A DNA stretch of 64,000 nt, from NCBI RefSeq assembly GCF_028898945.1, contig NZ_CP118607.1, positions 2,838,001-2,902,000 on the forward strand, read 5' to 3'. Position numbers and translations under genes: made by a program. Shown piece after piece: positions 1 to 8,301 of this stretch; position 1 is the first letter of the stretch; each line of letters begins with the position of its first letter. This DNA comes from Pseudomonas sp. PSKL.D1. Lineage in GTDB: Bacteria; Pseudomonadota; Gammaproteobacteria; Pseudomonadales; Pseudomonadaceae. The notes beneath the pieces were generated by a model. It made no database searches. It was not told the origin of the DNA and was given only the letters and a program-made list of their open reading frames with translations.

Positions 1-696
1 CAGCTCGAAGATGTCATCCAGTTCGCCTTCAAAACGCTCGGCCCACAGGTGCGCGCCGGTGCTGGCATCAAGCAACTGGCCGGTAATGCGCACCCGGTTG
101 CCAGCCTTGCGTATGCTGCCTTCCAGCACATAGCGAACCCCCAGTTCACGGCTGATGGTTTGCAGGTCAACCCGCTGGCCTTTATAGGTGAAGCTGGAGT
201 TGCGCGCGATCACGAACAGCCAGCGCACGCGCGACAGGGCAGTGATGATGTCCTCGACGATGCCATCGGCAAAATAGTCCTGCTCCGGGTCGCCGCTGAG
301 GTTCTGGAACGGGAGCACGGTAATCGACGGCTTGCCGGGCAGCGCGGGCGGTTGCTGCGTGGTCGGTGCCGGGGGGGCGTCATGGTGCTGTGCCTGCACT
401 TCCCCGACAAACCGGTAACCCTTGCGTGCCACGGTGCGCAGCAGCCGCTGTTCGGCGCCGGTGTCGGCAATGGCCGCGCGCACGGCGTTGATATGGCTGG
501 TGATGGTCGATTCCGAGACGATGCGCCCGCCCCACACGGCCTGCAGCAGTTCATCCTTGCTCAGCACACGGTCGGGGCTTGTGATCAGCGCCAGCAGCAG
601 GTCGAACGCCTGGGGGCTGATGGTCACGGCGTCGCCGCGCTGGGTCAGCTCCCGGCGTTGCTGGTCGAGCACGAAGTCTTCAAACAAAAAACGCAC
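1..696 (-). CDS. CadC-like winged-helix regulator with TolB-like periplasmic/sensor segment (partial)
   Basis: The first ~100 residues read as an OmpR/CadC-type winged helix (start RFLFEDFVLD, then SPQAFDLLLALI, KDELLQAVWG, RTVARKGYRFVG). A Pro/Gln-rich linker follows, then a TolB/adenylate-cyclase-associated segment (ITVLPFQNLSGDPEQDYFADG, SRELGVRYVLEGS, GAHLWAERFEG). This layout is typical of one-component regulators with C-terminal TPR repeats. The C-terminus lies outside the window. I chose the GTG at 696 because AGGA sits 8 bases upstream and the winged helix begins right there. The gene is divergent from the NmrA-like reductase at 902, with a ~205-bp shared promoter region. The inducer is unknown. 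Confidence 0.82.
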   Translation of the reverse strand, partial: MRFLFEDFVLDQQRRELTQRGDAVTISPQAFDLLLALITSPDRVLSKDELLQAVWGGRIVSESTITSHINAVRAAIADTGAEQRLLRTVARKGYRFVGEVQAQHHDAPPAPTTQQPPALPGKPSITVLPFQNLSGDPEQDYFADGIVEDIITALSRVRWLFVIARNSSFTYKGQRVDLQTISRELGVRYVLEGSIRKAGNRVRITGQLLDASTGAHLWAERFEGELDDIFEL

Positions 697-901
697 GGTG
701 TTTATCCTGGCCGCACTGAGGGTGGTTAACCCCCGATGATACGGCAGCGCCAAGCGGCCTGCACCGTGCGTGAAGCTGGACGCTATTCCAATACTTTCTG
801 AAGGTAAAACCAAGGGTTTGGCAAGGACTCACCGGCGCTGCTGGCGCATCCTCAAGCGGCATCGACGGCAACGGCTGCGGTCGAACACGCGGAGAATCGC
901 C

Positions 902-1645
902 ATGAAATTCGTCATCATCGGAGGCACTGGCCTCATTGGCTCGCAACTGGTCAGCCGCCTGCGCGAAGGTGGCCATGAAGTGATCGCGGCAGCGCCCAGC
1001 ACCGGCATCGACAGCATCACCCGCGAAGGCCTTGCCGCGGCCATGGACGGCACCGACGTGGTGGTCGACGTGGCCAACGCGCCGTCCTGGGAAGACCAGG
1101 CTGTACTGGACTTTTTCCAGACCTCCACCGGCAACCTGCTGGCGGCCGAAAAAGCTGCCGGTGTGCGCCACCATGTGGCGCTGTCGATCGTGGCTTGCGA
1201 GCGTTCACCGGCAAACGGGTACTTCCGCGCCAAGGTCGCGCAAGAAGACCTGATCAAGGCATCTGGCCAGCCCTACAGCATCCTGCGGGCCACGCAGTTC
1301 TTCGAATTTGTCGGCGGCATCGCACAATCGGCCACGGTGGGTAACGAAGTGCGGGTTTCACCTGCGCTGATTCAACCGTTGGCTTCGGCCGATGTGGCGG
1401 CTGCGCTCGCCGAAGTGGCCCTGGGCGCGCCAGCGAACGCTACGCTGGAAGTGGCCGGCCCTGAAGCCTTGCCGCTGGACGAGCTGATAGGCCGTTACCT
1501 GCGCCTGACCGGCGACCCCCGTCAGGTTGTGGCCGATGTGCATGCGCGCTACTTCGGCGATGTGCTGGATGACCAGTCGCTCACCCCGGGCCCGCACGCC
1601 CGTCTGGGTAAAATTCGCTTCGAAGACTGGCTGGCGCGGTCCTGA
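902..1645 (+). CDS. NAD(P)-binding NmrA-like / atypical SDR oxidoreductase
   Basis: 247 residues. The N-terminal Rossmann motif GGTGLIGSQL (about residues 7-16) is the NAD(P)-binding glycine-rich loop of atypical short-chain reductases of the NmrA/YtfG type. There is no classical YxxxK catalytic pair in the usual place, which also points to the NmrA-like group. The start at 902 has GGAG 6-10 bases upstream; an in-frame extension to 770 lacks any ribosome site. It is followed after 28 bp by a secreted cupin and then by an efflux pair, all co-directional, so it is probably the first gene of a small stress-response unit controlled by the divergent CadC-like regulator. The substrate is not predictable. 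Confidence 0.85.
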   Translation: MKFVIIGGTGLIGSQLVSRLREGGHEVIAAAPSTGIDSITREGLAAAMDGTDVVVDVANAPSWEDQAVLDFFQTSTGNLLAAEKAAGVRHHVALSIVACERSPANGYFRAKVAQEDLIKASGQPYSILRATQFFEFVGGIAQSATVGNEVRVSPALIQPLASADVAAALAEVALGAPANATLEVAGPEALPLDELIGRYLRLTGDPRQVVADVHARYFGDVLDDQSLTPGPHARLGKIRFEDWLARS

Positions 1646-1673
1646 CCCCTTACTCGATCCAAGGAGAATCACC

Positions 1674-2087
1674 ATGTTCACTCGCACCCTTATGGCCTGC
1701 ACCCTCATGGCGTTGTCGGTTGGCGCAATCGCCGCCGATAGCCCGCCGGCCAGCAAAGTCACTGAAGTGTTCAACCAGCCGCTGCCGAACGTGCCGGGCA
1801 AAAGCATGCGGGTGGTGGAGGTCGATTACGCGCCGGGCGCGGCATCGCCGTCCCACCGCCACCCCAAAACCGCGTTCATCTATGCCACGGTCATCGAGGG
1901 CGAAATCAGCAGCGCCGTCAATGGTGAGCCGGCGCGCACCTTCAAGGCCGGTGAAAGCTGGTCCGAGTCGCCCGGCGACTTCCACGGCGTCAGCGCCAAT
2001 GCCAGCAAGACCAAACCGGCGCGGCTGAAGGCGGTGTTCGTGCTCGACAGCAGTGAAACGCAGTTGGTAACGCCGGCCGACAAGTAA
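1674..2087 (+). CDS. Secreted cupin-domain protein
   Basis: 137 residues. Residues 1-21 form a Sec signal peptide (hydrophobic core MACTLMALSVGAIA, cleavage near AIA-AD). The rest is a single small cupin barrel: the first motif is seen as SPSHRHPKTAFIYATVIEG, with two metal-type histidines, and the second as a degenerate WSESPGDFHGVSAN. Such periplasmic cupins of unknown function are often coregulated with short-chain reductases. The start has a strong AAGGAGAA site. It lies 28 bp after the NmrA-like gene and 23 bp before the HlyD-type adaptor, suggesting co-transcription. Confidence 0.8.
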   Translation: MFTRTLMACTLMALSVGAIAADSPPASKVTEVFNQPLPNVPGKSMRVVEVDYAPGAASPSHRHPKTAFIYATVIEGEISSAVNGEPARTFKAGESWSESPGDFHGVSANASKTKPARLKAVFVLDSSETQLVTPADK

Positions 2088-2110
2088 CGGCCACTGCAGG
2101 AGCCCCGATC

Positions 2111-3166
2111 ATGGACACCCCGCTGCAAGACACCCCTCAGGCCAGCCCTCGGCGGCGGCTGGGCATGCTGTTGTGCTTCGGTGCACTGGCCGTGCTGGCG
2201 GTGGGCGGCTACCTGGCTTGGTCGGGCGCCGACACCTCCACCGACAATGCGTACGTGCGGGGTGATGTCACCGCGATTGCCGCCAAGGTGCCCGGTTATG
2301 TGACCGAAGTGGCGGTGGCGGACAACCAGCGTGTACAGGCAGGTGACGTGCTGTTTCGCATCGATGACCGCGATTACCGCGCGCATCTGGCGCAGGCCGA
2401 GGCCAATGTGCAGGCGGCCGAGGCGCGCCTGGCCAACGTCGACGCCGAAACCCGGTTGCAGGGGGCGCAGATCCGTCAGGCCGACGCCCGCCTGCAATCG
2501 GCGGTGGCCGAACGCAATTTGGCCAGCAAAACCCACGAGCGCAACCGCAAGCTGATTGCTTTCAACGCTGTCAGCCAGTCGCTGGTCGACCAGACCTACG
2601 CCGCGCGCACCGACGCTGAAGCTTCTGTGGCCGCGACGTCGGCCACCCGCGATGCCGAGCAACAGCGCCTGCTGGTGTTGCAGGCACAACGGCAAGCTGC
2701 GCTAGCCGCCATCGAGCAGGCCCAGGCCGCCCGTGAACTGGCCATGATCGATCTGGAGCATACCCAGGTGCGGGCGCCGGTAGCGGGTGTGGTGGGTAAT
2801 CGCCAGGTGCGGGTAGGGCGTTACGTAACCGCCGCCGGTGCATTGCTCGACCTTGTCCCTGTCGACAACGTGTGGGTGGTTGCCAACTTCAAGGAAACCC
2901 AGGTGGAGCACATCCGCCCAGGGCAACCTGCCCGTATTGTCATCGACGGCTACCCTGACGACGTGCTCGACGGGGTGGTCGATAGCGTTGCACCCGGCAG
3001 CGGTGCGGCATTCAGCCTGTTGCCGCCGGACAACGCCACCGGCAACTTCGTGCGTGTGGTGCAGCGGGTGCCGGTGAAAATACGTCTGGTCGCCAACCCT
3101 TTGCCCGGGCGGATTGTGCCGGGGCTGTCGGCACGCGTGGTGGTCGAGGCAGGTAAAGAATCGTGA
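2111..3166 (+). CDS. EmrA/HlyD-family membrane-fusion protein of an efflux pump
   Basis: 351 residues. One N-terminal transmembrane anchor (about residues 17-37, LGMLLCFGALAVLAVGGYLA) is followed by the lipoyl-like half-motif DNAYVRGDVTAIAAKVPGYV typical of EmrA. A long alpha-helical hairpin rich in Ala, Glu and Gln comes next, then the second lipoyl half (DLEHTQVRAPVAGVVGNRQV) and a beta-barrel. The protein links an inner-membrane MFS pump to an outer-membrane channel. Its stop overlaps the GTG start of the MFS gene by 4 bases (GTGA), so translation is coupled. No outer-membrane factor gene is nearby. Confidence 0.92.
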   Translation: MDTPLQDTPQASPRRRLGMLLCFGALAVLAVGGYLAWSGADTSTDNAYVRGDVTAIAAKVPGYVTEVAVADNQRVQAGDVLFRIDDRDYRAHLAQAEANVQAAEARLANVDAETRLQGAQIRQADARLQSAVAERNLASKTHERNRKLIAFNAVSQSLVDQTYAARTDAEASVAATSATRDAEQQRLLVLQAQRQAALAAIEQAQAARELAMIDLEHTQVRAPVAGVVGNRQVRVGRYVTAAGALLDLVPVDNVWVVANFKETQVEHIRPGQPARIVIDGYPDDVLDGVVDSVAPGSGAAFSLLPPDNATGNFVRVVQRVPVKIRLVANPLPGRIVPGLSARVVVEAGKES

Positions 3167-4836
3167 ACCGCGTGCAGGCGGGTTGGGCGCTGATTGCCGG
3201 CATCGTGCTGGCCACCCTGACCGAGGCCATTACCAGCAGTGTGCTGGCCTTGGCGCGTAACGACATCATCGGCGACACGGCCGCCACCCCGGATGAATTT
3301 GCCTGGTTGGACGTAAGCTATATCGCCTGCAAACTCACCGGTTTTTTGCTGGCGCCCTGGCTGCTCGGGCGCCTGGGGCCGCGCAACCTGCTGTTGAGCG
3401 CAACAGCCCTGATGGGGGTGGCCTGCCTGGCTGCAACCCTGAGCCTGCAACTGCAGTGGCTGATTGCCTTGCGCGTGGTTCAGGGGCTGGCCGGCGGTAC
3501 CTTGCTGGTAGCCGGGCAGGCGGCGCTGTTCTACGGTTTTGAAAGCCGCCGGCAGCCCACACTGCAAGCGCTGTTTGCCATCGGCTCGGTGGTGGCGCCC
3601 GGCACCCTGGCGCCGGCCCTGCAAGGCTGGTTGATCGATACCCGGTCATGGGGCTGGGTGTTTTTCAGCGCGGTGCCGCTGGCGACCGTTGCCATGGCTC
3701 TGATTGCCCATGCCGGCTGGCCGCGGGCATTGCGACCACCCGCACAGCGCTTCGACTGGCTGGGGATGGCGCTGATCGCCGCCAGCCTTGGTGGCTTCAC
3801 CTACCTGTTGAGCCAGGGCAACCGTTGGGACTGGTTCGAACAGGCGCATATTCGATGGGTGGCAGTACTGGCCCTGGCCTCGTTGTTGGCGCCTTTCGGC
3901 CAGCAGGCCATGCGCAAGGGCCCTGGCGTCTTCGACTTCACCCTGTTTCGTACCTACGATTTCACTTTCGCCTTCATCGTCAGCTTTGTCGCCGGGGCGG
4001 CGTTGTTCGGCAGTGCTTACCTGATACCAGCGTTTGCGCTGTCGATGCTCGCGTTCACGCCTACCGACGCGGGCCTGCTGCTGTTGCCCAGCGCAGGGTT
4101 GTTCATCGCGGCGCTGTTGTTGGCGGCCTGGTTGTTTCAGGTACGCAAGGTGGCGCCGTTTGCCACAGTGCCGTTCGGCATCCTGCTGATCATGCTGGCC
4201 ATGTGGATGCTGGCCCACGTGAGCGGCGAGAGCGGGGCGCAGGACATGACGCCCGCCATCCTGCTGCGCGGCCTGGGCCTGGGTTTTCTGTTCCTGTCTA
4301 TTACCTTGATTGCGTTTTCGGGCCTGAACCACGAGAACCTGGCAGCTGGCATCGGCCTGTTCAACACCGGTCGGCAGTTGGGCGGCCTGCTGGGCGTAGC
4401 CGGGCTGCAGACGCTGATAGACCACCAGGTGGCCGTCAATGGCGTTGTGCTGGGGGCGCATGTGGTCAATGGCGCACCGGCAGTGGTGCAGCGGTTGGCC
4501 ACCACGGGCACGCTGTTGTCAGGCAAGGGCATGGGCCCGGAAGCCGGGCAGGCAGCAATCACGCTACTGGGGCGCAGCGTAGCTACGCAGGCGGGGGTGA
4601 TTGCCTTCGACACAGCCTTTTATGCCGTGGCGCTGCTGTTCGTGGTCGCAGCCCCGGTGCTGGTCGGCATCAAAGTGTTGCTCGCGCGGCGCGCAAAACA
4701 CGCGAGTTCGGAACGATCCTTGCTGATTGCTAGCAATCCATGCGAAGGAGCTAGCAATGAATCCATCCCTGACCGCCCATTCCCGTGGCGGCGTGTTGTG
4801 CACCCCACACCCCCTGGCCAGCACGGCGGGCCTTGA
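3163..4836 (+). CDS. DHA2-family (EmrB-like) MFS drug efflux transporter with abnormal C-terminal tail
   Basis: 557 residues with about 14 hydrophobic segments, as expected for 14-TM DHA2 exporters working with an EmrA adaptor. Visible landmarks are the DVSYIACKLTGFLLAPWLLGRLGPRN region and RVVQGLAGGTLLVAGQAAL (motif C-like). Relatives are usually near 510-520 residues. Here the last ~45 residues (from about KHASSERS) are hydrophilic, and their codons run through the downstream operator and 80 bp into the gamma-glutamyltransferase gene. The native stop was therefore probably lost when the next module was joined. The start is the GTG at 3163, overlapping the adaptor stop. Confidence 0.88.
   Translation: MNRVQAGWALIAGIVLATLTEAITSSVLALARNDIIGDTAATPDEFAWLDVSYIACKLTGFLLAPWLLGRLGPRNLLLSATALMGVACLAATLSLQLQWLIALRVVQGLAGGTLLVAGQAALFYGFESRRQPTLQALFAIGSVVAPGTLAPALQGWLIDTRSWGWVFFSAVPLATVAMALIAHAGWPRALRPPAQRFDWLGMALIAASLGGFTYLLSQGNRWDWFEQAHIRWVAVLALASLLAPFGQQAMRKGPGVFDFTLFRTYDFTFAFIVSFVAGAALFGSAYLIPAFALSMLAFTPTDAGLLLLPSAGLFIAALLLAAWLFQVRKVAPFATVPFGILLIMLAMWMLAHVSGESGAQDMTPAILLRGLGLGFLFLSITLIAFSGLNHENLAAGIGLFNTGRQLGGLLGVAGLQTLIDHQVAVNGVVLGAHVVNGAPAVVQRLATTGTLLSGKGMGPEAGQAAITLLGRSVATQAGVIAFDTAFYAVALLFVVAAPVLVGIKVLLARRAKHASSERSLLIASNPCEGASNESIPDRPFPWRRVVHPTPPGQHGGP
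4726..4757 (+). promoter_or_regulatory. Tandem GCTAGC operator in front of the GGT-like gene
   Basis: A perfect 12-bp palindrome ATTGCTAGCAAT lies at 4726-4737, and a second GCTAGCAA lies at 4750-4757, touching the start codon. The two GCTAGC cores are exactly 21 bp apart. The same pair with the same 21-bp spacing is found at 12853-12884 in front of the ABC importer operon. The palindrome has the form expected for a FadR/VanR-class GntR regulator, and one such gene (6390-7085) lies between the two sites. The regulator assignment is inference. Confidence 0.72.
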
Positions 4837-6316
4837 AGTACTGGACGGCGGCGGCACGGCCATTGATGCAATGCTGGCCGCCAGCACGGTGCTGGCGGCG
4901 GTATACCCGCACATGACGGGCCTGGGCGGCGATGCACTGTGGTTGCTCCACGATGACCGCATACGCACCATTATCGGGATCGGCCAGGCGGGCACGCAGT
5001 TGCCGCAGGGCGGGGTCATCAGCCTGCGGGGCCCGGCATCGGTGGCGACCACTGCTGGCGCCATGGCCAGCTGGCTGCAGGCCAAGGCCGTGAGCGAAAG
5101 CTGGGGCTCGCGCATGGGGTGGGGCGATTTGCTTACCCCGGGCGCCGAGTTAGCCCGCGAAGGGGTGGAGGTGTCTGCCTCGCAGCTGTTCTGGCAGGGC
5201 CAGCGCGCCGGGTTGATCGACACGCTGCCCAGCCTGCACCCACTGTGCAAACGCGATGGCCAGTGGCTTCAGGCCGGCGACCGGTTGCGCCAACCCGCGC
5301 TGGCCAACAGCCTGGAACATCTGGCGCGCCATGGGCTACAGGACTTTTACCACGGTGAACTGGCGCACGCTTTCGGTAATGCCTTCGAGGCGCTGGGCTG
5401 CGGCCTCACGGTTGACGACTTGCGAGCGACGCGGGCACACCTGGCCGAGCCGATCTCGGTACGCTACCGCAACGGTCGGCTGTTCAATGTGGCGCCGCCT
5501 TGCCAGGGCCTTTATACGCTGCGCGCCATGGCGGCGCTGAACACGGTGGAGCTGGGCGAAAACGGCAGCCCGCGTTACTACCACTTGCTGGTCGAGGCCA
5601 TCAAACAAGGCCTGCTGCAGCGTAACGCGCAGTTGCATGACCCGCGCGCAAGCGGCTGGGATTACCACCAAAGCCTGGCTCAACCCGCCGCGCCGCTCGA
5701 CCCGCACCATGCCGCCCCCTGGGCCGAACCCGGTCGATCGGCCGACACCGTCTGGATGGCCGCCACCGACCGCGAAGGGCGCAGCGCCTGCCTGATCCAG
5801 AGCCTGTTCCACGACTTTGGCTCCGGCTGCATCCTCGGTGACACCGGCATCCTCTGGCACAACCGGGCCGCCGGCTTCAACCCGCAGCCCGGGCACGCCA
5901 ACACCTGGGCACCCGGCAAGCGGCCGGCGCACACCCTCAACCCGTCAGCCTACGTGGCAGACGATGGCCGGCGCTGGTTCTTCGGCACCCAGGGCGGTGA
6001 TGGCCAGCCGCAAACGCAAATGGTGCTGGCCACCCAGTTGATCGACTACCAGCAATCCCCTCAGGGCGCACTGCGCACGCCGCGCTTCTTGCTGGGCCGC
6101 AGCTTCTTCGACAGCACTGACAACCTGAAACTGGAAGCCGATATCGGCCAGGCAGTGCTTGAGGGCTTGGCCAAGCGTGGCCACGCCCTCGAGACCACCC
6201 CGGCACTCAGCCCGCTGATGGGCCTGGCCGGCGTGATCGCCATCGACGCCGACGGCAACCGCAGCGCCGCCTACGACCCGCGCAGCCAAGGGAGCGCCCT
6301 CGGCCAGGCGCGCTGA
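4757..6316 (+). CDS. Gamma-glutamyltransferase-family protein (Ntn hydrolase)
   Basis: 519 residues with the two-part Ntn-hydrolase layout of gamma-glutamyltransferases. The N-terminal half has GGTAIDAMLAAS and THMTGLGGDA-like motifs (HMTGLGGDALWLL). The probable autocatalytic nucleophile is Thr331 in SADTVWMAATD, and the glycine-rich oxyanion loop is GTQGGDGQPQTQ (about 410-421). No signal peptide is evident, unlike the periplasmic Ggt of enterobacteria, so the product is probably cytoplasmic. The ATG at 4757 follows GAAGGAG. The family hydrolyses or transfers gamma-glutamyl groups, or deacylates related amides. The cluster context (amidohydrolase, Liv-type importer, shared operator) suggests a role in breaking down an imported amide or gamma-glutamyl compound. 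Confidence 0.85.
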   Translation: MNPSLTAHSRGGVLCTPHPLASTAGLEVLDGGGTAIDAMLAASTVLAAVYPHMTGLGGDALWLLHDDRIRTIIGIGQAGTQLPQGGVISLRGPASVATTAGAMASWLQAKAVSESWGSRMGWGDLLTPGAELAREGVEVSASQLFWQGQRAGLIDTLPSLHPLCKRDGQWLQAGDRLRQPALANSLEHLARHGLQDFYHGELAHAFGNAFEALGCGLTVDDLRATRAHLAEPISVRYRNGRLFNVAPPCQGLYTLRAMAALNTVELGENGSPRYYHLLVEAIKQGLLQRNAQLHDPRASGWDYHQSLAQPAAPLDPHHAAPWAEPGRSADTVWMAATDREGRSACLIQSLFHDFGSGCILGDTGILWHNRAAGFNPQPGHANTWAPGKRPAHTLNPSAYVADDGRRWFFGTQGGDGQPQTQMVLATQLIDYQQSPQGALRTPRFLLGRSFFDSTDNLKLEADIGQAVLEGLAKRGHALETTPALSPLMGLAGVIAIDADGNRSAAYDPRSQGSALGQAR

Positions 6317-6389
6317 AACACCCGATTGCCGTGGCAACGGGCCGGGCGGATAATGCCGGCCCATCGCGTACGAGGGTTTCGAGGTTTTG

Positions 6390-7085
6390 ATGAAAGGCAA
6401 AGCGGTCAGCAGCAAGCAACAGGAAGTCCAGCGTATCGCCGACATGCTCGCCAAGGCCATTGCCCAGCACCGGCTGCGCCCCGGCGCGCGGCTGGTCGAA
6501 GCGCAGATCGTCGAGACCCTGCAGGCCAACCGCAACCATGTACAGGCGGCGTTGCAGCGCCTGGCCATGCAGCGCATCGTCGACATCGAACCTAACCGTG
6601 GCGCCACCGTGGCCCAGCCCAGCGCCCGCGAGGCCCGGGAAATCTTTGCCGCCCGCCGGGCGGTGGAACGGGCGATCGTCGAGGCCATCACCCCGGCGCA
6701 CATCGCCGAGCACCAGGCACGCATCGACCAGCACATGTGCAATGAACGCCAAGCTACCGCCAGCACCGACCGCCGGGCCATCGTCGGCAGGCTGAGCGAG
6801 TACCACCTGCTGCTGGGCACGGTGTGCGGTAACCAGGTGTTGGCCGACATCCTCGCCAACCTGATGGTGCGCAGTTCGCTGATCGTGGCCCTTTACCAGC
6901 GCGGTGACAGCCCGCCCTGTGCCTCGGATGAACACCAGGCGATCATCGATGCCCTGGCTGCCGGTGACACCCAGGCGGCGGTACGTGAAATGATCGCGCA
7001 CCTGGATGAACTCGAGGGCCAGTTGGCCCTCGAGGAAGTGGCGGCCCCTGAAGTCAACTTGCGACAGGCACTGGACGGGCTTTGA
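6390..7085 (+). CDS. GntR-family (FadR/VanR-like, FCD domain) transcriptional regulator
   Basis: 231 residues. An N-terminal winged helix (LRPGARLVEAQIVETLQANRNHVQAALQRLAMQRIVDI) is followed by an all-helical FCD effector domain carrying EARAREIF-type and histidine-rich ligand positions (EYHLLLGTVCGN, EHQAIIDALAAGD). I place the start at the ATG at 6390 (GAGG 6381-6384 upstream) rather than the overlapping TTG at 6387. It sits between the GGT-like gene and the convergent amidohydrolase, overlapping the latter tail-to-tail by 32 bp. It is the obvious candidate to bind the GCTAGC operators at 4726 and 12853. A looser palindrome, TTGCC-GT-GGCAA at 6326-6337, precedes its own gene and could serve autoregulation. 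Confidence 0.88.
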   Translation: MKGKAVSSKQQEVQRIADMLAKAIAQHRLRPGARLVEAQIVETLQANRNHVQAALQRLAMQRIVDIEPNRGATVAQPSAREAREIFAARRAVERAIVEAITPAHIAEHQARIDQHMCNERQATASTDRRAIVGRLSEYHLLLGTVCGNQVLADILANLMVRSSLIVALYQRGDSPPCASDEHQAIIDALAAGDTQAAVREMIAHLDELEGQLALEEVAAPEVNLRQALDGL

Positions 7086-8301
7086 GCGGGCTGCGCAGCA
7101 ACTGCGCGGCCGGGCGCTCGAAGGTTTGCACGCCGTGCTTGAAGCCCATCAGCGGTGGGGCGATGCGGCCAATCACATCGGCGGGCGAAGGCACGTCGAA
7201 CACCACGAAGTCGGCCCGGCAGCCCGGTTCCAGGCCATAGTCGCGCAGGCGCAGCAGGCGCGCCGAGGTGCGCGAGATCCAGCCCAGGCACATCAGCAGC
7301 TCCTGCGGCGTGCCCAACTGCGCGACGTTGGCGTACAGGTTGGCCTGGCGCACCAGTGACGCGTCGCCATAAGGGGTGAAAGGGTTGCCGATGTTGTTGC
7401 TGGAAACCGAACAGGTGACCCCGCACTGGTGCAGTTGCGCCAGCGGCGCGACTCCCCGTGGCTTGTCATGGAAGCGTTCGCGCCCGGTCAGGAACAGGTC
7501 GGTGGCCGGCAGGCAGGTCACCTGCACGCCGGCCTCGGCCAGGGCATGGCCCATGGCGATGAGTTCGGCCTTGGGCAGCGCCGACAGCTTGGTGGCATGG
7601 CCCACTGTGACGCGGCCGTGCCAGCCGTGCGCATGGGTGCAGCGGATCACCTCGCCCAGGGTCATGCCGGCCACCTGCAGGTCGAAATCCAGGTGCAGGT
7701 CCAGGTCGCGGTCATAGGCCACCGCCAGTTCGAACAGCCGGCGAATCTGCGCGGGCGGGTCGCTGTCGGTGTAGGGGCAACCGCCCAGCACCTCGGCGCC
7801 TTCGTCCAGGGCCTGGCACAGCAAGGCTTCGGTGCCGGGGTTGTCGAGCATGCCTTCCTGGGGGAACACGCAAATCTCAAGGGTCACGGCCCAGGCGTAA
7901 TCGGCCTGCAACTGGCGGATGGCACGCAGGCCGGTCAGGCCGATCCCCGGGTCGATTTCCACGTGGGTGCGCATGTGTGTGGTGCCCTGTGTAATCGCCT
8001 GCTCCAGCACGGCGGCGCCCCGGGCGTAAACATCCGCCTTGGTGAACGCCGCCTTGGCCTGGCGGGTCTGGGCGATGGCTTCGGCCAGGGTGCCTTCCTG
8101 CAAGTGGCAGCGCGACAGGATGCAGGCTTTGTCGAGGTGGATATGGGTTTCCACCAGGCCCGGCAGCACCAGGCAGCCTGCCAGGTCCAGCGTGGGGGCC
8201 GGGCGGCTCAGGCGGGAGACGAAGCGGCCGTCTTCGATCAGCAGCCGTGTGGGGGCAGGGTTGTCGCCAACCCGTACGTTAATCAGTTCCAGTGAAGTCA
8301 T
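7054..8301 (-). CDS. Cytosine deaminase-like (CodA-type) metal-dependent amidohydrolase
   Basis: 415 residues. The amidohydrolase metal site is visible: the HxH motif in ETHIHLDKACIL, a later LHLDFD histidine, and VGHATKLSAL. The strand-8 region reads SVSSNNIGNPFTPYGDASL, where CodA has an Asp-containing loop, so chemistry or substrate may differ from cytosine deamination. A small composite beta-domain is formed by both ends. The start overlaps the stop of the fused ABC gene by 4 bases (ATGA), so this is the last gene of the importer operon and should act on the imported compound, probably a cyclic amide, amidine or pyrimidine-like ring. The precise substrate cannot be read from sequence. Confidence 0.85.
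   Translation of the reverse strand: MTSLELINVRVGDNPAPTRLLIEDGRFVSRLSRPAPTLDLAGCLVLPGLVETHIHLDKACILSRCHLQEGTLAEAIAQTRQAKAAFTKADVYARGAAVLEQAITQGTTHMRTHVEIDPGIGLTGLRAIRQLQADYAWAVTLEICVFPQEGMLDNPGTEALLCQALDEGAEVLGGCPYTDSDPPAQIRRLFELAVAYDRDLDLHLDFDLQVAGMTLGEVIRCTHAHGWHGRVTVGHATKLSALPKAELIAMGHALAEAGVQVTCLPATDLFLTGRERFHDKPRGVAPLAQLHQCGVTCSVSSNNIGNPFTPYGDASLVRQANLYANVAQLGTPQELLMCLGWISRTSARLLRLRDYGLEPGCRADFVVFDVPSPADVIGRIAPPLMGFKHGVQTFERPAAQLLRSPLKARPVPVAS

Noticed and set aside
49..729. Long plus-strand frame opposite the CadC-like regulator
   Set aside because: It is antisense to a frame with clear winged-helix and TolB-like motifs; its translation shows no family resemblance.
6326..6337. TTGCC-GT-GGCAA as a third full GCTAGC operator
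   Set aside because: The half-sites resemble the operator but the core GCTAGC and spacing differ, so it is only mentioned as a weak candidate for autoregulation.
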